This document shows positions 44,011 to 50,848 of a stretch of DNA of 64,000 nucleotides, one piece after another. Both the position numbers and the translations under genes were made by a program. Positions within the stretch are counted from its first letter, which is position 1, and the number at the start of each line of letters is the position of its first letter. The stretch is from assembly GCA_018433865.1 (NCBI GenBank), contig JAHDQJ010000003.1, positions 186,001 to 250,000 of the forward strand, read 5' to 3'. A model generated the notes under the pieces. The model had not been told where the DNA came from. It ran no database searches and saw only the letters and a program-made list of their open reading frames with translations. The stretch is from Spirochaetales bacterium (GTDB lineage Bacteria > Spirochaetota > Spirochaetia > Sphaerochaetales > Sphaerochaetaceae).

Positions 44011-44531
44011 GGTATCAAGTTCTCCAGTTGGTCATCCCAAGGACGATCCGAGCGTATGATCCTTACCTCATCCTCATCCAGTTCATAGGTCTGCAGCATC
44101 CGATCGAGCAACTGCTCGCGCACGACGGCAATGACCGTCCCGCCGAACGATTCAAGCACGGTACGGAATGTACCGTCAAGTGCCCTTCCCTCGAGCTCAA
44201 GGGGCCCGATCTCATCAAAGGTCAAGTAGTCGCATGCATCGAGCTTCCCGAGTATCCTCTGGCGAGCCCAATCGAATGTCGACGTGTCGATCCAAAAGCG
44301 GCCGAACCGCTGCCATCCCTTTCGCTCGTCGACACTCATCAGCAACCGGATCTCACCGGTACCCTGGTCGCTCCAAATCCAATCCCGCTTCTCCTTGCCC
44401 GGCAGCGCCGGCACCTGGATCATTCCTCCGAAGGAGTACCCTTCAGAATCCAGCAACGAACAGAGACTGTAGAGCATCGAAGTCTTCTTGCCGTTGACCG
44501 GTCCGGTGATGATGATGGGTCGTTCTCGCAT
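44007..44531 (-). CDS. THEP1-like nucleoside-triphosphatase
   Basis: 174 residues. The P-loop is ITGPVNGKKTSM (about 7-18). The Walker B-like YLTFDEIGPLELEG near residue 103 is the sequence typical of the NTPase_1/THEP1 family, and the C-terminus has DEDEVRIIRSDRPWD. THEP1 proteins hydrolyse NTPs slowly in vitro, and their cell role is unsettled. The ATG at 44531 shares its A with the stop of the upstream gene (TGATG), and GGAGG lies 6 nt before it. The position between an ACT-like sensor and a transporter suggests a nucleotide- or metabolite-dependent control module; that is inference. Confidence 0.75.
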   Translation of the reverse strand: MRERPIIITGPVNGKKTSMLYSLCSLLDSEGYSFGGMIQVPALPGKEKRDWIWSDQGTGEIRLLMSVDERKGWQRFGRFWIDTSTFDWARQRILGKLDACDYLTFDEIGPLELEGRALDGTFRTVLESFGGTVIAVVREQLLDRMLQTYELDEDEVRIIRSDRPWDDQLENLIP

Positions 44532-45187
44532 CACGCACCTCCCAGGAAGCTTTGCAATACCGTGAAGGCATCCATGGAGTCTTCGCGCCGGATGACGAAA
44601 GTCAGCTCATTCATCGTGGAAATGATCTCATTCACATTGATCTCCTCCCACGCAAGCTTTCTTACCGCCTCATAGACAATTCCCGGTGTGGACATGAAAT
44701 CTCCGGAGAAAACCAAGGAGAGGGCCACGAGATCGCCCATCCGGTGGAGTATTGTCTCTCCCTTGACCAGCTTCTCGACGGTTCCAAGATATTTCTCGCT
44801 GAACGATAGGCTTACCTCGTGACTTCCAAGAGTCACATTGAGGAAATCCCCAAGGGAGGGAACGATCATGCCATACAGCTCACCAAGCTTTCCCACGATC
44901 GTCTCGCTTCGGACCATGTTGATGTCATAGATGTTGGTCTTCATCATGATCTCATAATGCAGGTCGTATTGTTTCTGCTCCGTGTCCTTCTTTCTCAGTT
45001 CCTCCGCATAGCGTCTGATTGCCATCACGATCGCAGAGGTCTTGACCGGCTTTCCGTGCATTTCCTCCACTGTCGGCTGGATGGACGCAGCGTAGTTGCT
45101 GTAGCTCAGGATTCCTTGGATGAGCATCTCATACAGGAATGGGGTACGATCGATGATTCGCTTCACACATGAACTGACAGATTCCAT
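44531..45187 (-). CDS. ACT-like domain protein of unknown function
   Basis: 218 residues and soluble. The C-terminal ~45 residues (EEINVNEIISTMNELTFVIR, then RREDSMDAFTVL) match the ligand-binding ACT fold of aspartokinases. The segment GKPVKTSAIVMAIRRYAEEL near residue 45 resembles a helical regulatory part, and a middle section SLGDFLNVTLGSHEVSLSF may be another ACT-like unit. No catalytic domain is present. It is the first gene of a coupled operon with a THEP1-like NTPase and a YhhQ transporter, so it may sense an amino acid or related ligand. GAGG lies 5 nt before the ATG at 45187. A CRP-like palindrome overlaps its promoter. Confidence 0.65.
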   Translation of the reverse strand: MESVSSCVKRIIDRTPFLYEMLIQGILSYSNYAASIQPTVEEMHGKPVKTSAIVMAIRRYAEELRKKDTEQKQYDLHYEIMMKTNIYDINMVRSETIVGKLGELYGMIVPSLGDFLNVTLGSHEVSLSFSEKYLGTVEKLVKGETILHRMGDLVALSLVFSGDFMSTPGIVYEAVRKLAWEEINVNEIISTMNELTFVIRREDSMDAFTVLQSFLGGA

Positions 45188-45215
45188 GGCTACCTCGCTA
45201 CTTGAAGAGTGTTTG

Positions 45216-45231
45216 TGTTATTATTATCACA
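45216..45231. promoter_or_regulatory. CRP-like operator before the ACT operon
   Basis: TGTTA-N6-TCACA matches TGTGA-N6-TCACA at 9 of 10 positions and overlaps the proposed -10 of the ACT operon promoter. It resembles the site at 15850-15865. Confidence 0.45.
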
Positions 45232-45249
45232 CAATACACAAATCTACAA
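45221..45249 (-). promoter_or_regulatory. Promoter of the ACT/THEP1/yhhQ operon
   Basis: On the minus strand TTGTAG (45244-45249), 17-bp spacer, TAATAA (45221-45226), about 33 bp upstream of the ATG at 45187. Confidence 0.4.
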
Positions 45250-45339
45250 CCTAATGCTAACAATTTGTCATGATTCTTCAGCAGCTGTCAGATGAAAAGA
45301 CATGGTGACCGAAATATGCGGGAAAATCGTGAGAAACGA

Positions 45340-45368
45340 TTATCAACATTTCAAATGTATGCTATAAT
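45340..45368 (+). promoter_or_regulatory. Promoter of nrdR
   Basis: TTATCA (45340-45345), 17-bp spacer, perfect -10 TATAAT (45363-45368). AAGGAG follows at 45386-45391. The rest of the 45188-45400 gap shows no further gene. Confidence 0.65.
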
Positions 45369-45400
45369 ATGAATTATCTTATGCCAAGGAGAATATTGTC

Positions 45401-45865
45401 GTGTTGTGTCCCCACTGTGGCCATATGGATGACAAGGTATTGGAATCACGCCAGAACAGCAGCGGTTCAAGCATCCGCAGAAGAAGGGAATGCCTTGCCT
45501 GCGGCTATCGGTTCACCTCATACGAGAGAATCGAGGAGAAACCGCTGATGGTCGTGAAGCGTGACGGCCGGAGGGAACCGTTCGATATCAAGAAAGTGGA
45601 ACGGGGAATCAGGATCACTACCGAAAAACGTCACATCGGGCAGGAGACGATCGAGCAGGTCCTGCAGGATATCGAGGATGAGGTCGTCCTCATGGCTGGG
45701 ACGAAGCGGGAAATTTCCTCCAAGGCAATCGGAGAGGCTGCGCTCAGGCAGTTGTACAAGATCGATACCGTGGCATACATCCGGTTCGCATCGGTATACC
45801 GCGCGTTCGACAACGTCGACCAGTTCATCCAGGAGATCGAGAGCATCACCCACAAGATGAAATGA
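45401..45865 (+). CDS. nrdR: Ribonucleotide reductase repressor NrdR
   Basis: 154 residues. The N-terminal zinc ribbon has MLCPHCGHMDD and CLACGYRF, joined by the basic SSIRRRRE stretch. An ATP-cone domain follows (VVKRDGRREPFDIKKVERGI and onward) that senses ATP/dATP. It represses ribonucleotide reductase genes, none of which is in the window. The start is GTG at 45401 with AAGGAG 9 nt upstream. It is convergent with the dNTP triphosphohydrolase gene 4 bp away, and both act on dNTP pools. Confidence 0.96.
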   Translation: MLCPHCGHMDDKVLESRQNSSGSSIRRRRECLACGYRFTSYERIEEKPLMVVKRDGRREPFDIKKVERGIRITTEKRHIGQETIEQVLQDIEDEVVLMAGTKREISSKAIGEAALRQLYKIDTVAYIRFASVYRAFDNVDQFIQEIESITHKMK

Positions 45866-45869
45866 CGTG

Positions 45870-47033
45870 CTACTTCACATCGAACCACTTTCCCGTGATG
45901 GACTGTTCGATCCGTTCGTTCAGGTGGTCCGGTTTCAGGATCTCGTTGGCACAATCCAGGCAGAAATTATCGCTCATTCCCGCGACATAGTCGAAGATGA
46001 TCCTGTCGAGGTTCCCGTCGTGTCTCAGATAGGGCTCACGCATCTCCTTGAGATGCAGCATGAAACCGACGGCAAGCATGTTCTTCTCTTCCTGATACGG
46101 TTTTTCCTCGAAACCGAACTGATCGAACAGGCCTTGCAGATAATCCACGATGAGCCGCAAGAGGCGGGTAAAGTACTTGCTGTACCCTTCGAGCATCGGC
46201 GAGAGATAGATCGATCGGTAATTGTATTCCTTCATCGCAAGCACCGCCTCGAACACAGGCTCGGAAAAGGCGACTCCACACTCCGGCGAGGAAGAATCGA
46301 TCAAATCGTTCACCAAGGTATCGATGATGCTGGCATTCTTGCTCCCGAGCCGCTCTACGACGATTTGGGGGATTGACTTCGCTTCTATGATCGACAACCT
46401 GCACGCATCCTCATAGTCCCTTCCGAGATACGCGATCTGGTCGGAAAAGCGGACCACCGCAGCTTCCCACGTGGCAGGAACCGCCTCGGTACGGCTGGCG
46501 AGCAAGGAGAGGTCCCGTTGTGCGAACCGGGGCATAAGCACCCGTTCGAACCGTTCTCCGTTGTGGCAGGCGATTCCGTCCCGTACCGCGTACGTCAGGT
46601 TCAGTCCCTTTCCATGTTCGGCAAGGAAATCGACGATGCGCAGGGAGTTCAGTTCATGCTCGAATCCTTCGAACCCACGTTCGGCCATCATCGATGCCAG
46701 GATGCGTTCGCCTACGTGACCGAATGGGGTGTGGCCGAGATCATGACCCATCCCGATGGCCCAAGCAAGTTCGGTGTCGAGGCCGAGCCCCCTGCAGACC
46801 GCCGTGGCAATCGATGCGACGTGCAAGACGTGCTCCATCCTGGTGCAGATATGATCGTTGCTCGGTGCGAAGAAGACTTGGGTCTTGTGCTTGAGTCGCC
46901 GAAACGCTGAACTGTGGATGATTGCAGTCGTATCCCGATAGAACTCACCGCGCACATCGGTATGCCTGCGCACCGATCGTGCTTCGAGCACCTCACGAGG
47001 CAATCCATTCTGAAACCGTCGCGTGCCATCCAT
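45870..47033 (-). CDS. dGTPase-like deoxynucleotide triphosphohydrolase (HD domain)
   Basis: About 387 residues with the dGTPase/SAMHD1-type HD fold: SAFRRLKHKTQVF, TRMEHVLHVASIA, then GMGHDLGHTPFGHVGE with the HD pair near residue 110, and a further Asp in VVRFSDQIAYLGRDYED. It hydrolyses dNTPs to nucleosides and triphosphate. The ATG at 47033 is preceded by AAAGGGGG and gives the normal N-terminus, so the longer frame from 47084 is not needed. Preference for dGTP is not certain, as many homologues use several dNTPs. Confidence 0.9.
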   Translation of the reverse strand: MDGTRRFQNGLPREVLEARSVRRHTDVRGEFYRDTTAIIHSSAFRRLKHKTQVFFAPSNDHICTRMEHVLHVASIATAVCRGLGLDTELAWAIGMGHDLGHTPFGHVGERILASMMAERGFEGFEHELNSLRIVDFLAEHGKGLNLTYAVRDGIACHNGERFERVLMPRFAQRDLSLLASRTEAVPATWEAAVVRFSDQIAYLGRDYEDACRLSIIEAKSIPQIVVERLGSKNASIIDTLVNDLIDSSSPECGVAFSEPVFEAVLAMKEYNYRSIYLSPMLEGYSKYFTRLLRLIVDYLQGLFDQFGFEEKPYQEEKNMLAVGFMLHLKEMREPYLRHDGNLDRIIFDYVAGMSDNFCLDCANEILKPDHLNERIEQSITGKWFDVK

Positions 47034-47090
47034 AGGACCCCCTTTCCGAGAGCAAGGCCGTACTTCCCTATCCTCTTGCTCCATGGTATC

Positions 47091-47594
47091 ATGTTCACCA
47101 TGCTGATGCTACTGGTCTCCGTATTCACCACATTGCTCTGCTTCCTGAGTGCTGCGGCATGCCTCAGGTTCCTGTTCTCACGCCAAGGGTGGTTCTGGGT
47201 TTTCCCCCTCGCCCTCTCCGTCATCTTCCTTTACATCAGCATATCTCCGCTCCATGCGATCGCCACCGGATTGTTGGAGGGCAGCTATCGTGTCGAGATC
47301 AGTCCCGACCGAAGCGTTCGCGAGGTCGTCCCCCTGGTCATCGTGCTTATCTGGTACGCGATGATCATCACCTTCCGCTATGCACTCAAGATGGTGGTGC
47401 CTGACAACAAACACATGCTCGATACGATGAAGAACCTGAAAGAGGCCCGCTACATGCAGCGCATCGAGTTGCGCAGGTACCAGCGGGATGCTCGCCGGAA
47501 GTTACGCCTTGCGGTCAGGGTACATCGTGAACATACGGGCTCCCGCTATCCGGTGAATTGGATAGCGCTGTTCGACGACCACCGCAGGAGCTGA
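47091..47594 (+). CDS. Small membrane protein of unknown function
   Basis: About 167 residues. Three hydrophobic segments lie in the first ~105 residues (MLLVSVFTTLLCFLSAAA, FPLALSVIFLYISIS and VVPLVIVLIWYAMIITF). They are followed by a strongly basic, probably cytoplasmic tail (MQRIELRRYQRDARRKLRLA). I recognise no family. No ribosome site is visible. A -10-like TATCAT at 47087-47092 sits 7 nt before an ATG at 47100, so the true start may be 47100 on a leaderless mRNA. It ends 2 bp before the aroK-like gene and is probably cotranscribed with it. Confidence 0.6.
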   Translation: MFTMLMLLVSVFTTLLCFLSAAACLRFLFSRQGWFWVFPLALSVIFLYISISPLHAIATGLLEGSYRVEISPDRSVREVVPLVIVLIWYAMIITFRYALKMVVPDNKHMLDTMKNLKEARYMQRIELRRYQRDARRKLRLAVRVHREHTGSRYPVNWIALFDDHRRS

Positions 47595-47596
47595 TC

Positions 47597-48181
47597 TTGG
47601 CCATCGTCTATCTGGTGGGAATCAAGCACTCGGGAAAGAGCTCGGTGGGCAAGGAGGCTGTATCCCTTCTCAATCCTACCGGGTCCATCTCCTTCTTCGA
47701 CACCGACGACCTTGCCACTGCCCTCATGGATGCGCGTCATGCCTCATTGCGCCAATTCTATCGTGAACAGGGAAAAGAGGCTTTCATGGACCTTGAATAC
47801 CGTGCAACGGCAGGCTTGCTGGCCCAACTGTCAGGCTCCACGGTCATTGCAACCGGCGGGGGGGCGTGTGACAACGATCCGTTGGTCAACCTGATGCGCA
47901 CCTCAGGCACGATAGTCTACCTCTCGGTCGAAGAGCAGGTCCTTTTCGAAAGAATCATGGCACATGGGCTTCCGCCGTTTCTCGATCCGGCTGACCCACG
48001 GGCCTCCTTTCATGCGCTGTATCTTCACAGGGATGCCCTGTATAGGCAGATTTCCGATTGTGTGGTATCATTGTCCGATTACCGATCTATCCTTGGGAAT
48101 GCGCAAATCCTCGCCGATTGCCTTCGCAAGATTGTCGGAAGTGAGGAGCCATGCCGGGAAATACCTTTGGAACAGCACTGA
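47597..48181 (+). CDS. aroK: Shikimate kinase-like protein
   Basis: About 194 residues of the shikimate kinase fold. The P-loop is GIKHSGKSS (8-16), FDTDD carries the substrate-binding Asp, IATGGGA is the Gly triad, and HRDALYRQISD carries the C-terminal Arg. Two usual arginines are missing. The Arg in the motif corresponding to E. coli GFRDRE is Met here (AFMDLE). The lid Arg of the RPLL motif is absent (GLPPFL). Because aroC follows with a 31-bp overlap, a role as shikimate kinase is still the best guess. The start is TTG at 47597, with CAGGAG 6 nt upstream. Confidence 0.75.
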   Translation: MAIVYLVGIKHSGKSSVGKEAVSLLNPTGSISFFDTDDLATALMDARHASLRQFYREQGKEAFMDLEYRATAGLLAQLSGSTVIATGGGACDNDPLVNLMRTSGTIVYLSVEEQVLFERIMAHGLPPFLDPADPRASFHALYLHRDALYRQISDCVVSLSDYRSILGNAQILADCLRKIVGSEEPCREIPLEQH

Positions 48182-49200
48182 GGATCACTACCTTCGGAGA
48201 ATCGCACGGGGCGGCCCTGGGGGTTGTGATCGATGGACTCGAGAGCAACTTCCCCATCGACCTGGACCATCTTGCCCTGCAGATGGCACGCCGGCGTCCC
48301 GGCGGGAATCCATTGGGAACGAAACGACAGGAGCCTGATTCGGTCGAAGTCCTCTCGGGCATGTTCGAGGGAAAGACAACCGGTGCGCCCTTGGCCATCA
48401 TCATCAAGAATACCAACCAACGTTCCGGCGATTATCATGATATCAGTCGTCTCTATAGGCCCGGACATGCAGACCATACCTGGCAACAGAAGTTCGGGAT
48501 CAGGGATTGGCGCGGAGGCGGACGCTCGAGCGGCCGCGAGACTGCCGCTCGTCTTGCCGCAGGAGCTATCGCCATGCAGATCCTTGAGAAAAAAGGCATT
48601 CACATCCAAGCCTACACGATCAGCATCGGAAACATTCTTGCACACAAGCGCGATTATGATGAGATTGCCTGCAATCCCGTCAGTGCTCCCGATGCCGAAG
48701 CGGCTATCCTGATGGAGCAACTGATAGAACGGATGCGCGAGGAACAGGACAGCGTCGGTGGTGTGATCGAATGCAGGATCACGGGACTGCCCTCCGGACT
48801 CGGAGAACCGGTGTTCGACAAAGCGGATGCCCTGCTCGCACACGCGATCCTTTCCATCGGAGCTACGAAAGGGATCGAGTTCGGTGACGGATTCGCTTGC
48901 GCAAGCCGTCGCGGTTCGGAGAACAATGACCAGATGGATGCCGATGGATTCTTGACAAACCATGCCGGAGGCATCAACGGTGGCATCACCAACGGAGATA
49001 CCGTGGTGTTCCGGACCGCTGTCAAACCGACATCCTCGATAGGAATGCAACAAAAGACCGTGGATATGGAAGGGAATGAGCGGACCATCGTCGTGGAAGG
49101 CCGTCACGATCCGTGCATCTGCGTGCGGATCATTCCGGTTGTGGAGGCGATGAGTGCGATCACCCTCCTCTCCTTGTGGTATGAACAACATGGCAGATAA
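48151..49200 (+). CDS. aroC: Chorismate synthase
   Basis: A 349-residue, FMNH2-dependent enzyme converting EPSP to chorismate, the last step of the shikimate pathway. Signatures are ITTFGESHGAALG near the N-terminus, RPGHADHTW, and WRGGGRSSGRETAAR near residue 120, then FGDGFACASRRGSENND. The chain is complete, with a normal family length. The start overlaps the aroK-like gene by 31 bp, and the end overlaps the XPB helicase start by 11 bp, so it lies inside a tightly packed transcript. Confidence 0.97.
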   Translation: MPGNTFGTALRITTFGESHGAALGVVIDGLESNFPIDLDHLALQMARRRPGGNPLGTKRQEPDSVEVLSGMFEGKTTGAPLAIIIKNTNQRSGDYHDISRLYRPGHADHTWQQKFGIRDWRGGGRSSGRETAARLAAGAIAMQILEKKGIHIQAYTISIGNILAHKRDYDEIACNPVSAPDAEAAILMEQLIERMREEQDSVGGVIECRITGLPSGLGEPVFDKADALLAHAILSIGATKGIEFGDGFACASRRGSENNDQMDADGFLTNHAGGINGGITNGDTVVFRTAVKPTSSIGMQQKTVDMEGNERTIVVEGRHDPCICVRIIPVVEAMSAITLLSLWYEQHGR

Positions 49201-50848
49201 ACCGCTGATCGTACAGAGCGACCTCAGCATGATGCTCGATGTGCACAGTCCCTCCGCGGAACTTGCACGGAACGACCTGTTGGCATTCGCGGAGCTGGTG
49301 AAGTCTCCCGAGCATGTCCACACCTATGCAATCACCGCGATCAGCCTGTGGAACGCAGCATCTGCAGGGATCGGTGTGGAACAGGTACTCGAACGGCTCG
49401 CACGATGGTCGCGCTATGCGATCCCGGAGCCGGTGACTTTCCATATCAGGGAAATAGGCGGCCGGTTCGGGTGCATCCGCCTTGAATTGCATCATGATGA
49501 TCAGGATCACTACCTGCTTACGGTATCGCAGGAACGGTTTGCGAGGGAAATCATGGCACGCAAGCAGATTGCCGCCATGCTCAAAGTCGCCGGCAATGGA
49601 TTCCTCGTTCCACGGTATCAGCGTGGTGAGCTGAAGCTTCAGTTGATCAAGCTCAATCTTCCTGTCGATGACCGCATACCCCTTGACCGGGGGGAACCGG
49701 TGTCCCTTGCGTTCCGTTCCGTATCACTGCGTGGCATACCATTCGTTTTGCGTGATTACCAGAAGATGGCGGCAAACGCGGTTCTTGGAAATGGAGAACC
49801 GGGTACCGGATACGGAACGATCGTATTGCCGTGCGGAAGCGGCAAGACCGTGGTCGGCATGGAGATCATGACTCGGCTTGCCACGCGAACTTTGATCCTC
49901 ACGACGAACGTCGCCGCGGTTCACCAATGGATCGCCGAGATATCCGACAAGCTGTCCATCCAAAGCGATCAGGTCGGCGAATACTCCGGAATGCGCAAGG
50001 AGATCAAGCCGATCACCGTCTGTACGTATCAGGTGCTTACCTGGAGGGCGGACAAAGCGGGCGATTTCCCGCACATGCGGGTGCTGAAAGAGGGAAATTG
50101 GGGACTGATCATCTATGATGAGGTCCATATGCTCCCCGCCCCCGTATTCAAGGTCACCGCCGAGCTCCAGGCGATCCACCGCGTAGGCCTCACCGCCACG
50201 CTGATCCGCGAGGACCACCGTGAGGACGAGGTTTTCTCACTCGTTGGTCCCAAGCGCTTCGATATCCCGTGGAGCGAATTGGAGAGCAAAGGCTGGATCG
50301 CGGAAGCCGAGTGTACGGAAATCCGGGTTCCGCTGCCTCGTGAGCTCGAGATTCCCTATGCCATCGGGAACAAAAGGGAAAAGTATCGTATCGCGAGTGA
50401 GAATCCGGAGAAGATCCAGATAGTGAAAGACCTGATCGAAAACCATCCGACCGATTTCATCCTTGTGATCGGACAGTATCTGGATCAATTGAAGACGCTC
50501 GCGAAGGAACTCGATGCTCCCTTGATCACCGGTTCGACTGCCAACGCACGTCGCGATGAACTGTATCGCTTGTTCAGGGAGGGAAAGCAGCGGATCCTGG
50601 TCGTATCGAAGGTTGCGAATTTCGCGATCGACTTGCCGGACGCATCGGTCGCGATCCAGGTCTCGGGAACCTTCGGCTCCAGACAGGAAGAGGCCCAACG
50701 GTTGGGCAGGATATTGAGACCGAAACAGCAGAGTTCCCACTTCTACTCACTCGTCACGCGATTCTCCTCTGAGGAGGAGTTCAGTGCGAACCGGCAGAAG
50801 TTCCTTACGGAGCAAGGCTATACGTATCATGTGGAGGTCTGGGAATGA
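49190..50848 (+). CDS. XPB/Rad25-type SF2 DNA helicase
   Basis: About 552 residues. An N-terminal domain (to about 180) is followed by an SF2 motor: VLPCGSGKTVVG near 215-226, YDEVHM near 308, GLTATLIREDHRED with the RED motif diagnostic of XPB, and QRLGRILRPK near 505. XPB helicases unwind DNA in archaeal and eukaryotic repair, and bacterial versions occur sporadically, including in mycobacteria and treponemes as I recall. The next gene overlaps by 4 bp (ATGA) and encodes a helicase-associated-domain protein, the same pairing I remember from mycobacteria. The ATG at 49190 is chosen, since upstream in-frame codons lie deep in aroC; no strong ribosome site is visible. Confidence 0.92.
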   Translation: MADKPLIVQSDLSMMLDVHSPSAELARNDLLAFAELVKSPEHVHTYAITAISLWNAASAGIGVEQVLERLARWSRYAIPEPVTFHIREIGGRFGCIRLELHHDDQDHYLLTVSQERFAREIMARKQIAAMLKVAGNGFLVPRYQRGELKLQLIKLNLPVDDRIPLDRGEPVSLAFRSVSLRGIPFVLRDYQKMAANAVLGNGEPGTGYGTIVLPCGSGKTVVGMEIMTRLATRTLILTTNVAAVHQWIAEISDKLSIQSDQVGEYSGMRKEIKPITVCTYQVLTWRADKAGDFPHMRVLKEGNWGLIIYDEVHMLPAPVFKVTAELQAIHRVGLTATLIREDHREDEVFSLVGPKRFDIPWSELESKGWIAEAECTEIRVPLPRELEIPYAIGNKREKYRIASENPEKIQIVKDLIENHPTDFILVIGQYLDQLKTLAKELDAPLITGSTANARRDELYRLFREGKQRILVVSKVANFAIDLPDASVAIQVSGTFGSRQEEAQRLGRILRPKQQSSHFYSLVTRFSSEEEFSANRQKFLTEQGYTYHVEVWE

